A DNA stretch of 19,656 bases from an uncultured Candidatus Melainabacteria bacterium (GCA_934747325.1 CAKVGW010000035.1:1-19656); one strand, 5' to 3'. Positions 7,110 to 16,152 are shown, counted from the stretch's first letter. Notes: generated from the sequence alone by a model not told the origin. Numbers and translations: made by a program.

Positions 7110-7127
7110 TTTTATTGTACAATAAAA
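7110..7127. promoter_or_regulatory. Perfect 18-bp palindrome in a divergent promoter region; candidate operator
   Basis: TTTTATTGTACAATAAAA at 7110-7127 is a perfect palindrome in the 66-bp gap between the divergent pilMN-like and nadA genes. It overlaps the predicted -10 of the minus-strand promoter and the predicted -35 region of the nadA promoter, so a bound repressor could control both. It may instead simply be two back-to-back promoter elements. Confidence 0.45.
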
Positions 7128-7142
7128 TTTAAATTTTGTATA
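7114..7142 (-). promoter_or_regulatory. Promoter of the pilMN-pilO operon
   Basis: On the minus strand, TATACA (7142-7137; four of six -35 positions) and TACAAT (7119-7114) are separated by 17 bp. This gives a predicted start near 7107 and a leader of about 18 bases that contains AGGA before the ATG at 7089. Confidence 0.5.
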
Positions 7143-7144
7143 CT
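7115..7144 (+). promoter_or_regulatory. Promoter of nadA, very short leader
   Basis: The -10 box TATACT is at 7139-7144. A weak -35, TTGTAC, is at 7115-7120 with 18 bp spacing. The predicted start near 7151 leaves a leader of only about five bases before the nadA ATG at 7156, with no ribosome site. Confidence 0.5.
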
Positions 7145-7155
7145 CGGGTAAATAG

Positions 7156-8064
7156 ATGAAAAACATAATAGAAAAAATCAAAAAATTAAAAGAAGAGAAA
7201 AACGCAATAATCTTGGCACATAGTTACCAAAATATTGAGATTGATGAAGTAGCCGATTTTGTTGGTGATTCTTTGTACTTAAGCCAAATGGCTAAAAAAA
7301 CTAACGCTGACATAATTGTTTTTGCTGGCGTATATTTTATGGCACAAACTGCCAAAATAATTTCTCCTGACAAAAAAGTTTTATTACCAAATGTTAAAGC
7401 TGGATGTCTAATGGCTGATATGATAAATCATAAACAAATGGTTGAATTTAAGCAAAAACATCCGAATATTCCTGTCGTTTGTTATATAAATTCGACTGCA
7501 GAAGTAAAAGCTGAATGCGACATTTGTTGCACAAGCTCAAATGCTTTAGAAATCGTAAAAAGTCTCAATGCTCCTAGGGTACTCTTTGTCCCAGATGCTA
7601 ACTTGGGCAAATGGGTTGAAACTCAGCTTAAAGGAGTTGTAGTTACTGTCTATGACGGCAATTGTCCTGTTCATAACAATATTACAGTTGAAGATATTGA
7701 ACTTGCAAGAAAGAATTATCCAAATGCAAAAATTCTTATTCACCCTGAATGCAAACCAAAAGTAAGCCATTTGGGTGATTATGTCGGCAGCACAAGTGGT
7801 ATAATTAATTATGTAAAAAATAGCGACCACAAGCAATTTGTAATTGTGACAGAAAAAGGCGTTGTGGATAGACTCAAACGTGATTATCCCGAAAAAGAAT
7901 TTATTCTTATTAAAGATAATATGTTGTGTGAAAGTATGAAGCTTACGACTTTAGAAGAAATTCTTCATTCTTTGGAAAATGAAACAAACGAAATTACTTT
8001 AGATGAGGAAGTTCGTAAAGCAAGTGCAGGCTGCATAGAAAGAATGTTAAAGGTGTCAAAATAA
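7156..8064 (+). CDS. nadA: Quinolinate synthase NadA
   Basis: This 302-aa 4Fe-4S enzyme condenses iminoaspartate with dihydroxyacetone phosphate to give quinolinate for NAD synthesis. Family motifs are ILAHSYQ (19-25), GDSLYLSQMA (37-46), FAGVYFMAQTAKI (56-68), LPNVKAGCLMAD (77-88), HPECKP (196-201), GSTSG (211-215) and MLCESMKLTTLE (256-267). The likely cluster ligands are Cys84 (AGC), Cys170 (DGNCPVH) and Cys258 (MLCES), matching the three-cysteine pattern of the compact Thermotoga-type enzyme. No nadB or nadC is in this window, so the rest of the pathway must be encoded elsewhere. The stop codon overlaps the rlmB start (TAATG), implying coupled translation. Confidence 0.96.
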   Translation: MKNIIEKIKKLKEEKNAIILAHSYQNIEIDEVADFVGDSLYLSQMAKKTNADIIVFAGVYFMAQTAKIISPDKKVLLPNVKAGCLMADMINHKQMVEFKQKHPNIPVVCYINSTAEVKAECDICCTSSNALEIVKSLNAPRVLFVPDANLGKWVETQLKGVVVTVYDGNCPVHNNITVEDIELARKNYPNAKILIHPECKPKVSHLGDYVGSTSGIINYVKNSDHKQFVIVTEKGVVDRLKRDYPEKEFILIKDNMLCESMKLTTLEEILHSLENETNEITLDEEVRKASAGCIERMLKVSK

Positions 8065-8801
8065 TGGAAAACACTATAATTTATGGTAAAAACGCTGTTA
8101 TTGAAGCCTTAGAGGCAGGAGAAAGAGAATTTAACAAAATTCTGATTTCTAATAGTGCAAGAAGTGATGTAAAAATTGAACGCATAAAAGAGCTTGCGCA
8201 AAAAAACGGTATTGTGTTCCAATTCGTAGCACCTCAAAAGCTTAATCAACTTGAACCTGAAGGTCGTCATCAAGGGGTAATTGCACAGATTTCGCCTGTA
8301 AAATATACTGATTTGGACGACTTTATTGAAAAAACAGGTGGAAATGTAGTAATATTAGATGGAGTGGAAGATTCTCACAACGTCGGCGCAATAATTCGTT
8401 CATGTGTTTGTGCAGGCGTTAAGGGAATTATCCTGCCGTCACGCCGTGGTGTTTTAATTAATTCAACGGTTGAAAAAACGAGTGCCGGTGCGGTTAACCA
8501 TATCTCAATAATAAAAGTCAACAGTCTGGTTGGTGCGGTTCAAAAACTAAAAGAAAACAACTATTGGGTAATTGCATCTGACCATCATGCAAAAGATAAT
8601 TATTTTGATGTGGATTACAATGACATGAATTTTGCGCTGATAATGGGTGCAGAGCATGCCGGAATCTCACGTTCATTACTGAAACTTTCGGATTTCAAAA
8701 TCAAAATTCCAATGTTGACAGATTTTAACTCTCTGAATGTTTCAAACGCAGCAGCAATAATATTGTTTGAAGCGGTCAAACAACAAGTGAAAAACAGATA
8801 A
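8064..8801 (+). CDS. rlmB: TrmH/SpoU-family 23S rRNA 2'-O-ribose methyltransferase (RlmB-like)
   Basis: This 245-aa protein has an N-terminal L30e-like substrate domain (IYGKNAVIEAL, about 1-75) and a C-terminal knotted SPOUT domain with all three motifs: LDGVEDSHNVGAIIRS (98-113, Asn106 and Arg112), ALIMGAEHAGIS (191-202, Glu197) and IPMLTDFNSLNVSNAAAI (215-232). The two-domain layout is that of RlmB, which methylates the 2'-OH of 23S rRNA G2251 using S-adenosylmethionine; TrmH-type tRNA Gm18 activity cannot be excluded. The start overlaps the nadA stop by one base, so it is translated from the nadA mRNA. Confidence 0.93.
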   Translation: MENTIIYGKNAVIEALEAGEREFNKILISNSARSDVKIERIKELAQKNGIVFQFVAPQKLNQLEPEGRHQGVIAQISPVKYTDLDDFIEKTGGNVVILDGVEDSHNVGAIIRSCVCAGVKGIILPSRRGVLINSTVEKTSAGAVNHISIIKVNSLVGAVQKLKENNYWVIASDHHAKDNYFDVDYNDMNFALIMGAEHAGISRSLLKLSDFKIKIPMLTDFNSLNVSNAAAIILFEAVKQQVKNR

Positions 8802-8817
8802 GCACGTTAAGCGTGTA

Positions 8818-8953
8818 ACCCCTCGCCCCTTGCGGGAGCGACCGGTGAACAGAGAGTGAAAGCGTAAGCGTACTCGTTTAACGTGAACCGGTCAAGAGAG
8901 AGGGTAGAAAATCAAGTTGAGCTTTGCGAAACTTAGGTTTTCGGGTGAGGGGT
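8818..8953. repeat. 136-bp composite palindromic intergenic element, possibly nested
   Basis: The outer inverted repeat is ACCCCTCGCCC (8818-8828) and GGGTGAGGGGT (8943-8953), with one mismatch. Inside are a second pair, GACCGGT (8840-8846) and ACCGGTC (8887-8893), and a third hairpin, GAAAATCAAGTT against AACTTAGGTTTTC (8908-8942). The element is GC-rich relative to the chromosome. The layout looks like a CCCCTCGCCCC...GGGTGAGGGG repeat into which a GACCGGT...ACCGGTC palindrome has inserted. It shares GGGAGCGACC with the short repeat at 1694-1703. It fills nearly all of the 182-bp gap between rlmB and the sigma factor gene. Confidence 0.7.
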
Positions 8954-8983
8954 CTTCCCCAAAACAACAAAAAGGACAATAAG

Positions 8984-9982
8984 ATGAGCAAAAAGAGCGA
9001 AAAATTAAATATCATGGTAGACGACATTTCAGACGAAGGCGTAGATTTCAACAGTATCGAGCCTGCAGATGATGACGAAGAATCAATTGCGATTGAAGAA
9101 CCAAAAACTCAAGAGAGTTTAAACACCGTAAATTCAGACGATTCAGTTAGAATTTATCTTCAACAGATTGGTAAAATCCCACTTCTTTCTGCTCAAGAAG
9201 AACTTGAAGTTGCAAAAAAAATATATGAGACCCAAAGTGAAATTGCACGAAAAGTGCTTATTAACGCGAACCTAAGACTTGTTGTAAGCATCGCTAAAAA
9301 GTACATTGGGCGTGGGCTTTCCTTCTTGGATTTAATTCAAGAAGGTAATATGGGTTTAATTAAAGCAACAGAAAAATTTGATTATACAAAAGGGTATAAG
9401 TTTTCAACTTACGCAACTTGGTGGATTCAACAGTCAATTACAAGAGCTATTGCTGATAAGGCGCGTATTATCAGGCTTCCAATTCACTTAATTGAATCTA
9501 TAAATAAAATAAAAAAAGCAACAATGGATTTAACAACAGAACTCGGCAGAATCCCTAACAAACAAGAAATTGCTGATAAAATGGGTATTACGGTTGCAAA
9601 ATTGACATCCATTATTAAATCGACTCAATCTACAATCAGTATTGATACGCCAACAGGTCAAAAAGATGATTCTAACAAAATTATTGATTATATTGTAGAT
9701 GAATCAACTATTACACCGGATTCTCTTGTTTCGCAAGAAAGCATGCTTGATGATATCAAAAACATGCTTGAACAATTGAGTCAAAAAGAACGCGATGTTC
9801 TGATTTTAAGATTTGGCTTAAATAATGACGGCAACAAAAAGACTTTGGATGAAATCGGTTCAATTTATGGCGTATCAAGAGAAAGAATTCGTCAAATTGA
9901 AAACCGTGCCATTTCTAAGTTGAAAAAATTGTGCAAAAACAAAAACTTAACTTCGGGTTTAAGAAATTATATAGGTGAATAA
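8984..9982 (+). CDS. rpoD: Primary sigma-70 family RNA polymerase sigma factor
   Basis: This 332-aa factor directs RNA polymerase to -35/-10 promoters. Region 1.2 is at about 53-85 ([21 protein letters not shown]), region 2 at about 91-170 ([59 protein letters not shown]), region 3 at about 171-245, and region 4 at about 255-318 with the helix-turn-helix [22 protein letters not shown]. The conserved core binding and -10 recognition motifs fit a housekeeping SigA/RpoD. The N-terminus is a short acidic tail with no classical 1.1 domain. I chose ATG 8984 because AAAGGA lies seven bases upstream; an upstream in-frame ATG (8924) would read through the repeat and lacks a ribosome site. Confidence 0.95.
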   Translation: MSKKSEKLNIMVDDISDEGVDFNSIEPADDDEESIAIEEPKTQESLNTVNSDDSVRIYLQQIGKIPLLSAQEELEVAKKIYETQSEIARKVLINANLRLVVSIAKKYIGRGLSFLDLIQEGNMGLIKATEKFDYTKGYKFSTYATWWIQQSITRAIADKARIIRLPIHLIESINKIKKATMDLTTELGRIPNKQEIADKMGITVAKLTSIIKSTQSTISIDTPTGQKDDSNKIIDYIVDESTITPDSLVSQESMLDDIKNMLEQLSQKERDVLILRFGLNNDGNKKTLDEIGSIYGVSRERIRQIENRAISKLKKLCKNKNLTSGLRNYIGE

Positions 9983-10010
9983 TATTATACTCTCCTGAAT
10001 AGAGCAGAAA

Positions 10011-10035
10011 GTAGGTTGGGCTTTCATCCCAACAT
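10011..10035. repeat. Dispersed GTAGGTTGGGC... hairpin repeat, copy 1
   Basis: GTAGGTTGGGCTTTC followed by ATCCCAACAT forms a 6-bp hairpin, GTTGGG (10015-10020) and CCCAAC (10028-10033). It is nearly identical to the copies at 16066-16090 and 16107-16131. It lies between the sigma factor gene and the TPR gene and is not followed by a T-run. Confidence 0.7.
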
Positions 10036-10055
10036 TTATAACACAAAGGTATATT

Positions 10056-11813
10056 ATGCTAGAAGAAATAAATGATTTAATATCAAAAAAAGAATTTGAT
10101 AAAGCGAAAAAATTATTAGAACCGGCTTTGAAAGAAGAGCCTGAAAATGTCGAACTTTTAAAACTGGCAGGACTTGTTGCTTCTAACGAAGATGATTGGA
10201 TAAAGGCAAGAAGTTGCTTTGAAACAGTTGTTAAATTTAAACCGGAAGACGCAACTTCTTGGTTTTATTTAGCAAGTGCTTATGATAGATTAGGTGATTT
10301 TGTTTCTGCAAAAAATGCTTATATTAAGGTCATAGATTTACGTTCTGAATATTCAGAAGCATATAAGAGCTTGTGCGTTGTATTAATGAAAATGAATGAA
10401 GCAGAAGAAGCCATCAAATATGCAATTATGGCAAATGCAGTTGAACCTGATGATTATATTTTTGATTTTGTAATCGGCACTGCATATATGAAAATTAAAG
10501 AGTTTGAAAAAAGCATTGAACCGTTTAAACGCGCCTTGGAAAAAGAACCTGATAATATCGGAATCTATAACAGTCTTGGTACGGCTTATATGGCAACAGG
10601 TTCAAGTAACGAAGCAATAAAGTGCTACAAAAAGGCACTGGAACTTAATACAGAAAGTCCAATGGCTTATTACAATTTGGGTTCTGCATATCAAATTCAG
10701 CAAAACCATGAAGAAGCTTGCATTTATTTGGAAAAAGCATGTGAACTTGATGACGAAGATGAAGGATTTAAAGTTGCGCTCGCAATGTCAAAAACAAAGC
10801 TGGAACGATATCAAGAAGCTGCAAATATTTATAAGAATTTGTTGCTTCAACATCCCGAAAAAGAAAATTATAAATACAACTTAGCAACTTGCTTGGAAAT
10901 GATGGGAGATTTGCAAGGTGCAATTAAAATGCTTGAAGGAATTGTTTATGTAAACCAAAAATTTATCCTTCCCGTACAGAAGCTTGCGAGTCTTTATATA
11001 AGAACAAATCAACTAAATAAAGCTAAAGAACTTTACGATAACATTTTATTAAAAGGTCAGGTTTCAGCTGAAACATTCCATCAGTATGCAATTCTTTCAT
11101 CAAGTTTATGTGATACAGAAACGGCTGAAAAGATGCTAAAAAAAGTAATCAAAATGAATCCTGAAATTGCAAAAGCTCATAAAGATTTGGGAATTATTTA
11201 TCTTAATAAACGTTTATTTGATTACGCTGAAGATGAATTCAAAATTGCAATGCAATTGCAACCGAATGATTTTGAAATTATTTTTGAGTATGCAAATTTC
11301 TTATATTCAATTTCTAAAAACACTGAGGCTGAAAGATTTTATCTTGAAGCATTGGAAATTGAGCCGAATAATATTTTGGCGCTTACTTTCATGGCGTTAA
11401 ATAAATTAATCTTGAATCAGCTTGATGAAGCTAAAGATTACATAATGAAGGCTTTGAAGGTTAATGCACATCACGAATATATCCAGTTCTGCGCAGGTAG
11501 AATTTTCTACGCAAGAAAAGAGTATGAAGAAGCTAAGCATTATTTAATTCATGCGGTTGAACAAAATCCGGATATCGAAACACAGAATACACTTGCTTTG
11601 ACTTATTATGAACTTGGCGAATATGATTTTGCGATTAATATTTTCAATAATTTACTTGCCAAAAAACCTGATAATATTTCAGTATTGATGAGTCTTGCAA
11701 AATGTTATGAAGGTAAAAAAGACAACGATAAAGCTTTAGAATATTTAGACAAAGTCGTAACGATTTTTCCTGAAGATGAAGACGCACACGAAATGATTAG
11801 AAAGTTGTCATAA
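10056..11813 (+). CDS. Large tetratricopeptide-repeat (TPR) protein
   Basis: The 585-aa protein is built almost wholly of 34-residue TPR units (about 16-17 by length), with the usual A-Y/F spacing and a proline closing many units, for example IGIYNSLGTAYMATGSSNEA, PMAYYNLGSAYQIQQNHEEA and AKAHKDLGIIYLNKRLFDYA. There is no signal peptide, membrane helix or attached enzyme domain, so it is probably a cytoplasmic protein-interaction scaffold; the partner is unknown. It lies 73 bp downstream of the sigma factor gene and 96 bp upstream of secA, with its own ribosome site (AAAGGT, nine bases before ATG). Because TPR sequences diverge quickly, function cannot be read from the repeats. Confidence 0.9.
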   Translation: MLEEINDLISKKEFDKAKKLLEPALKEEPENVELLKLAGLVASNEDDWIKARSCFETVVKFKPEDATSWFYLASAYDRLGDFVSAKNAYIKVIDLRSEYSEAYKSLCVVLMKMNEAEEAIKYAIMANAVEPDDYIFDFVIGTAYMKIKEFEKSIEPFKRALEKEPDNIGIYNSLGTAYMATGSSNEAIKCYKKALELNTESPMAYYNLGSAYQIQQNHEEACIYLEKACELDDEDEGFKVALAMSKTKLERYQEAANIYKNLLLQHPEKENYKYNLATCLEMMGDLQGAIKMLEGIVYVNQKFILPVQKLASLYIRTNQLNKAKELYDNILLKGQVSAETFHQYAILSSSLCDTETAEKMLKKVIKMNPEIAKAHKDLGIIYLNKRLFDYAEDEFKIAMQLQPNDFEIIFEYANFLYSISKNTEAERFYLEALEIEPNNILALTFMALNKLILNQLDEAKDYIMKALKVNAHHEYIQFCAGRIFYARKEYEEAKHYLIHAVEQNPDIETQNTLALTYYELGEYDFAINIFNNLLAKKPDNISVLMSLAKCYEGKKDNDKALEYLDKVVTIFPEDEDAHEMIRKLS

Positions 11814-11857
11814 ACTTTATTTACGCCTTTATTTATTACATTCGACACCTGTCTTAT

Positions 11858-11886
11858 TTTTCATTTTTCCTTGTTCATGTTATTAT
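11858..11886 (+). promoter_or_regulatory. Possible secA promoter
   Basis: TTTTCA (11858-11863) and TATTAT (11881-11886) are separated by 17 bp. The predicted start near 11893 would give a leader of about 17 bases containing the GGAGAGG ribosome site at 11898-11903. The region is AT-rich, so chance matches are likely. Confidence 0.35.
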
Positions 11887-11909
11887 TATTGTAATTGGAG
11901 AGGATTATT

Positions 11910-14552
11910 ATGATAAATTTTTTATTAAAACTATTAGGTGACCCGAACGAAAAAAAAGTTAAAAAAATATTAGGAATTATAGACCATATAAACGCTTTAG
12001 AGCCTGAATTTGAAAAGCTTTCAGATGAAGAACTTAGAGGAAAAACTGCTGAATTTAAGAAGATTTTGGACGCTCGTCCAACTTCTGACAATGAAAAAGC
12101 AGATAAGATTTTAGAAAAAGAAGCGTTAGATAAAATTTTACCGGAAGCTTTCGCTGTTGTAAGAGAAGCCGGCAAACGTGTTCTGAACATGCGCCATTTC
12201 GACGTTCAGTTAATAGGTGCTTACTTCTTACATAACGGACACATTGCTGAAATGAGAACCGGTGAAGGTAAAACTCTTGTTGCAACACTTGCTGCTTATT
12301 TGAATGCACTTACAGGAAAAGGTGTTCACGTTGTAACAGTTAACGATTACCTTGCAAAACGTGACAGCGAGTGGATGGGTAAAATTTATAAATTCTTAGG
12401 ATTATCAGTTGGTGTAATTCTTTCTAATCAACACGATGCGGAAGAGTTCAACCGTAAGCGTGCTGCTTATAATTGCGATATCACTTACGGTACAAATAAC
12501 GAATTTGGCTTTGACTATTTGCGTGATAATATGGCAGCTTCTAAAGATATGCTTGTTCAAAGACCTTTTAATTACGCGATTATCGATGAAGTTGACAGTA
12601 TTTTAATTGACGAAGCAAGAACTCCTCTTATCATAAGCGGACGTGTCGAAAAATCAGCAGATACATATACTTTGATGGCAAAAGTTGCACCGCAATTAGA
12701 AAAAAATACAGATTATGAAGTTGATGAAAAAAATAAAAACGTTATTTTAACGGAAGATGGTATTGATAAAGCACAAGAAATCATCGGTTGCAAAGATTTG
12801 TTTGATATAAATAATCAGTATGCACATGATTTATTGAACGCATTAAAAGCAAAAGAATTATTTACTCGTGATACAGACTATGTTGTAAAAGACGGAGAAA
12901 TAATGATTGTTGATGAGTTCACAGGTCGTTTAATGCCTGGTAGACGCTGGTCAGACGGCTTACACCAAGCAATTGAGGCTAAAGAAGGTGTAGAAATTCA
13001 AGACGAAACTCAAACTTTAGCAAGTATTACTTTCCAAAACTTATTTAGACTTTATCCAAAATTATCAGGTATGACAGGTACTGCAATGACTGAAGAAGCC
13101 GAATTCGGTAAGATTTACAATTTGGAAGTAACTGTTATTCCTACAAACAAGCCTGATATCAGAATAAATTATCCTGATGTAATTTATAAAACCGAAAAAG
13201 CAAAATATGATGCAGTTGTTGAAGATATTATTGAACAAAATAAACTTGGTCGTCCTGTTTTGGTTGGTACGGTTAGTATTGAAAAATCTGAATATATTTC
13301 AGCACTTTTAAATAAAAAAGGTATTAAACACAATGTATTAAACGCTAAGCAGCACGAACGCGAAGCTTACATTATCGCTCAAGCAGGTCGTGTAGGTGCG
13401 GTTACAATTGCAACAAACATGGCAGGTCGTGGTACAGATATTCTATTAGGTGGTAACGCAGAATTTTTAGCAAAAGAAGAATTAGAAAAACGAGGAATAT
13501 CTCCTGACGATGAAAGCTACGAAGCATTGAAAGACGAAGCGCTCGCTAACGCTCGCGCCATTACTGAAAAAGAACACGCAAAAGTAATTGAATTAGGCGG
13601 ACTTCACGTAATCGGTACAGAACGACATGAATCTCGAAGAATAGACAACCAGTTAAGAGGTCGTGCAGCTCGTCAAGGCGACCCTGGTTCTACAAGATTT
13701 TTCTTATCTTTGGAAGATAACTTAATGAGAATTTTTGGCGGTGATAAGATTACGGGCTTAATGAACATGCTTAATGTAGAAGAAAATATGGCGATTGAGT
13801 CTTCTTTGATTACTCGTCAAATTCAATCAGCCCAAAAGAAAGTTGAAACATATCACTTTGATATTCGTAAAAACGTGCTTCAATATGACGATGTTATGAA
13901 TATTCAAAGAGAAAAATTCTATGCCCAAAGACGTAAAGTATTGGAAGGTAAAGATTTGAGAAGTGATATTGAATTTATGATAGATAAAGAAATTGACAGA
14001 CTTTTAAAAAGCTATATTACTCCGGAGATGAATCCTGAAGAATATATTCAAGAGGACTTGGAAACTCTTATTAAAGAATTACATGCAACAATTCCGCAAA
14101 TGTCTTATATTACAATAGATGATATCAAAGGTCAAAGATTTAATAGAATTTACGATTCTTTAAAAGAAGCTGCTCAAAAGGCTTATAAAGAACATGAAGA
14201 AGAAATTATAGGTTTCTATAATTCAATTTCTGAACAGTATGACCCATCTTTTGTGAAACAAGAATTATTCTCATCTGACAATATTATGCGTTCTTTAGAA
14301 AGAGATATCCTTTTGAGAGTTGTTGATAATCAATGGATTGACCACTTGCACAATATTGATATGCTAAAAGATGGTATTGGTTTGCGTGCATACGGTCAAA
14401 AAGACCCTTTGATTGAATACAAAAAAGAAGCTTACGACTTATTCAACAAAATGATGTTTGAAATCCAAAGCAACACTGTTAGATACTTATTCCGCGCAAA
14501 ATTCGGAATTCAATTTGTATCAGATGATGGTGTTGAAGTTATTGAAAGTTAA
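11910..14552 (+). CDS. secA: Protein translocase ATPase SecA
   Basis: This is the 880-aa motor that drives preproteins through SecYEG. It has Walker A MRTGEGKT (115-122), the DEVD box (226-229) followed by [44 protein letters not shown], the second nucleotide-binding domain ([43 protein letters not shown]) and the scaffold helix region ([18 protein letters not shown]). The C-terminus stops at [16 protein letters not shown] and lacks the CxCxSGxxxxxC zinc tail that binds SecB in proteobacteria. I chose ATG 11910 because GGAGAGG sits six bases upstream; a TTG five codons earlier falls on that ribosome site. A strong terminator follows. Confidence 0.97.
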   Translation: MINFLLKLLGDPNEKKVKKILGIIDHINALEPEFEKLSDEELRGKTAEFKKILDARPTSDNEKADKILEKEALDKILPEAFAVVREAGKRVLNMRHFDVQLIGAYFLHNGHIAEMRTGEGKTLVATLAAYLNALTGKGVHVVTVNDYLAKRDSEWMGKIYKFLGLSVGVILSNQHDAEEFNRKRAAYNCDITYGTNNEFGFDYLRDNMAASKDMLVQRPFNYAIIDEVDSILIDEARTPLIISGRVEKSADTYTLMAKVAPQLEKNTDYEVDEKNKNVILTEDGIDKAQEIIGCKDLFDINNQYAHDLLNALKAKELFTRDTDYVVKDGEIMIVDEFTGRLMPGRRWSDGLHQAIEAKEGVEIQDETQTLASITFQNLFRLYPKLSGMTGTAMTEEAEFGKIYNLEVTVIPTNKPDIRINYPDVIYKTEKAKYDAVVEDIIEQNKLGRPVLVGTVSIEKSEYISALLNKKGIKHNVLNAKQHEREAYIIAQAGRVGAVTIATNMAGRGTDILLGGNAEFLAKEELEKRGISPDDESYEALKDEALANARAITEKEHAKVIELGGLHVIGTERHESRRIDNQLRGRAARQGDPGSTRFFLSLEDNLMRIFGGDKITGLMNMLNVEENMAIESSLITRQIQSAQKKVETYHFDIRKNVLQYDDVMNIQREKFYAQRRKVLEGKDLRSDIEFMIDKEIDRLLKSYITPEMNPEEYIQEDLETLIKELHATIPQMSYITIDDIKGQRFNRIYDSLKEAAQKAYKEHEEEIIGFYNSISEQYDPSFVKQELFSSDNIMRSLERDILLRVVDNQWIDHLHNIDMLKDGIGLRAYGQKDPLIEYKKEAYDLFNKMMFEIQSNTVRYLFRAKFGIQFVSDDGVEVIES

Positions 14553-14554
14553 CT

Positions 14555-14581
14555 AAAAAAGAGCGTTTAACGCTCTTTTTT
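14555..14581 (+). terminator. Rho-independent terminator of secA
   Basis: An 11-bp stem, AAAAAAGAGCG (14555-14565) and CGCTCTTTTTT (14571-14581), has loop TTTAA. It begins two bases after the secA stop and ends in six T residues. The A-run on the left could also let it work on the opposite strand. Confidence 0.93.
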
Positions 14582-14606
14582 ATTGTGCTTCAAACTCTTG
14601 TTTCTG

Positions 14607-14634
14607 TTGAAAAAATAATTGTTGATAGTACAAT
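14607..14634 (+). promoter_or_regulatory. Promoter of pgi
   Basis: TTGAAA (14607-14612) and TACAAT (14629-14634) are each five of six consensus matches and are separated by 16 bp. The predicted start near 14641 gives a leader of about 30 bases with a good AGAAAGGA ribosome site at 14657-14664. Confidence 0.7.
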
Positions 14635-14670
14635 TAAAATAAGGGTGTTAAGTTATAGAAAGGATTTTTA

Positions 14671-16059
14671 ATGCTTAAATTAAATTGCAGAAACGTTGAT
14701 TCCGCAGTTATTGGCGAAGAAAACGGCTTAAATTTGTATGAAAAATTTGAAAATTATAAACAACAAATCTCAAATATTATAAAAAGCTTAAATCAGCGCA
14801 AGGATAAACCGGGACAATGGTTGCAATGGATGAATTTGGGCTACAATGAAGAAACTGTTTGGTATGTAAAAGAATTTGCTTCAATGGTAGAAGGTAGATT
14901 TGATAACATTCTTGTACTTGGTATCGGCGGTTCTGCATTGGGTGGTTTGGCTGTAACAGAAGCTCTTTTGAAACCTTATTGGAATCTTTTAACTCCTGAG
15001 CAAAGAAACGGACTTCCAAGAATTTTCTTTTTAGATAACATTGACCCTGATTCTATGAATGGTCTTTTAGATATTCTTGATTTAAAGAAAACTTTAGTTA
15101 ATGTGATTACAAAATCAGGTTCAACAGCGGAAACAATGTCACAGTATATGATAATTAAAAACCGCTTGGAAAAAGAACTTGGCGATAATTACAGAAGAAA
15201 TATTGTTGCAACAACAGATAAAAAAATGGGTGTTTTAAGACAACTTGCCGATCAAGAAGGTTATAAAACATTTGTTGTTCCTGATGATGTCGGCGGACGT
15301 TTTTCTGTGTTTTCAGCAGTAGGGCTTGTACCGTTTGCTTTAGTTGGTCTTGATATTGACCAAATCATGAATGGTATTAAGGATATGGATTTGGCTCTTA
15401 AAAACACTGATATTCATCAGAATATCGCGGCACAAGGTGCATTGATTCAGTATCTTCTAGACACTGAAAAAGGTAAAAATATTTCAGTTATGATGCCATA
15501 CTCAAGCAGATTGAAATATGTTTCTGATTGGTACGTTCAACTTTGGGCAGAATCTTTGGGTAAAGAATATAATAATGCGGGTGAAAAAGTTAATGTGGGT
15601 CCAACACCTGTTAAAGCAGTTGGTGCAACTGACCAGCATTCACAAATACAATTGTATAATGAAGGTCCTAACAATAAAGTTATTACATTTATTCGTGTAA
15701 ATAATTTTGATACAACATTAGAAATTCCTAAAATTTTTGAATATACAGGAATTGGTTATTTAGGTGGAAAAACTATTAATGATTTAATTAATGCGGAAGC
15801 TGATTCTACAAGAGTTGCTCTAGCAGACTATTCACGACCTACAATGACAATTTCATTAGAAAGACTTGATGAATATAATGTTGCGCAACTTCTTTATATG
15901 TTAGAAGTTCAGACTGCAATCGCAGGTGAATTGTACAACATAAATACGTTTAATCAGCCCGGTGTTGAGCAGGCAAAAAATTATACTTACGCATTAATGG
16001 GTAGAGCAGGTTACGAAGAATCTGCACATACGCTTCAAGAAAAAATGGCGTTAGTTTAA
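14671..16059 (+). CDS. pgi: Glucose-6-phosphate isomerase
   Basis: This 462-aa cytoplasmic enzyme interconverts glucose-6-phosphate and fructose-6-phosphate. It has two SIS subdomains. The first has LGIGGSALGGLA (83-94) and TKSGSTAETM (147-156), the sugar-phosphate binding loop. Other landmarks are VPDDVGGRFSVFSAVG (203-218, Arg210), WAESLGKE (292-299, catalytic Glu294), VGATDQHSQIQLYNEGP (317-333, His323) and FNQPGVEQAKNYTY (427-440, Lys436). All catalytic residues are present. The length fits the shorter bacterial type rather than the roughly 550-aa E. coli type. It has its own promoter after the secA terminator. Confidence 0.96.
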   Translation: MLKLNCRNVDSAVIGEENGLNLYEKFENYKQQISNIIKSLNQRKDKPGQWLQWMNLGYNEETVWYVKEFASMVEGRFDNILVLGIGGSALGGLAVTEALLKPYWNLLTPEQRNGLPRIFFLDNIDPDSMNGLLDILDLKKTLVNVITKSGSTAETMSQYMIIKNRLEKELGDNYRRNIVATTDKKMGVLRQLADQEGYKTFVVPDDVGGRFSVFSAVGLVPFALVGLDIDQIMNGIKDMDLALKNTDIHQNIAAQGALIQYLLDTEKGKNISVMMPYSSRLKYVSDWYVQLWAESLGKEYNNAGEKVNVGPTPVKAVGATDQHSQIQLYNEGPNNKVITFIRVNNFDTTLEIPKIFEYTGIGYLGGKTINDLINAEADSTRVALADYSRPTMTISLERLDEYNVAQLLYMLEVQTAIAGELYNINTFNQPGVEQAKNYTYALMGRAGYEESAHTLQEKMALV

Positions 16060-16065
16060 AAATAT

Positions 16066-16132
16066 GATGTTGGGCTGAAAATCCAATCTGCTTGTGATTG
16101 TGTAATGTAGGTTGGGCTTTCAGCCCAACATC
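16066..16132. repeat. Two inverted copies of the GTAGGTTGGGC... repeat
   Basis: GATGTTGGGCTGAAA (16066-16080) is the exact reverse complement of TTTCAGCCCAACATC (16118-16132). The right copy also contains a perfect 8-bp hairpin, GTTGGGCT (16111-16118) and AGCCCAAC (16122-16129), with a TTC loop. The left copy is the same repeat in the opposite direction, with some decay (16066-16090). Together they fill most of the 93-bp gap between pgi and the lmeA-like gene. There is no T-run, so a terminator role would not be classical. Confidence 0.75.
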
Positions 16133-16152
16133 AATATAAAGAGGATTATATT

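Noticed and set aside
8802..8816. GCACGTTAAGCGTG after rlmB as a terminator
   Set aside because: The stem is only four base pairs and no T-run follows.
8924..8983. Upstream in-frame ATG for the sigma factor, adding 20 residues
   Set aside because: It lies inside the palindromic repeat, has no ribosome site, and the ATG at 8984 has AAAGGA at the right distance.
11895..11909. TTG start for SecA five codons upstream
   Set aside because: The TTG runs into the GGAGAGG ribosome site of the ATG at 11910, which gives the normal SecA N-terminus.
11861..12190. Minus-strand frame over the start of secA
   Set aside because: It overlaps highly conserved SecA coding sequence and shows no recognisable protein features.
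16112..16140. TTGGGC-17 bp-TATAAA promoter with its -35 inside the dispersed repeat, for the lmeA-like gene
   Set aside because: Spacing is right, but the predicted start (about 16147) would remove the GAGGA ribosome site, and the equivalent spacing is not kept at the other copy near 10011.
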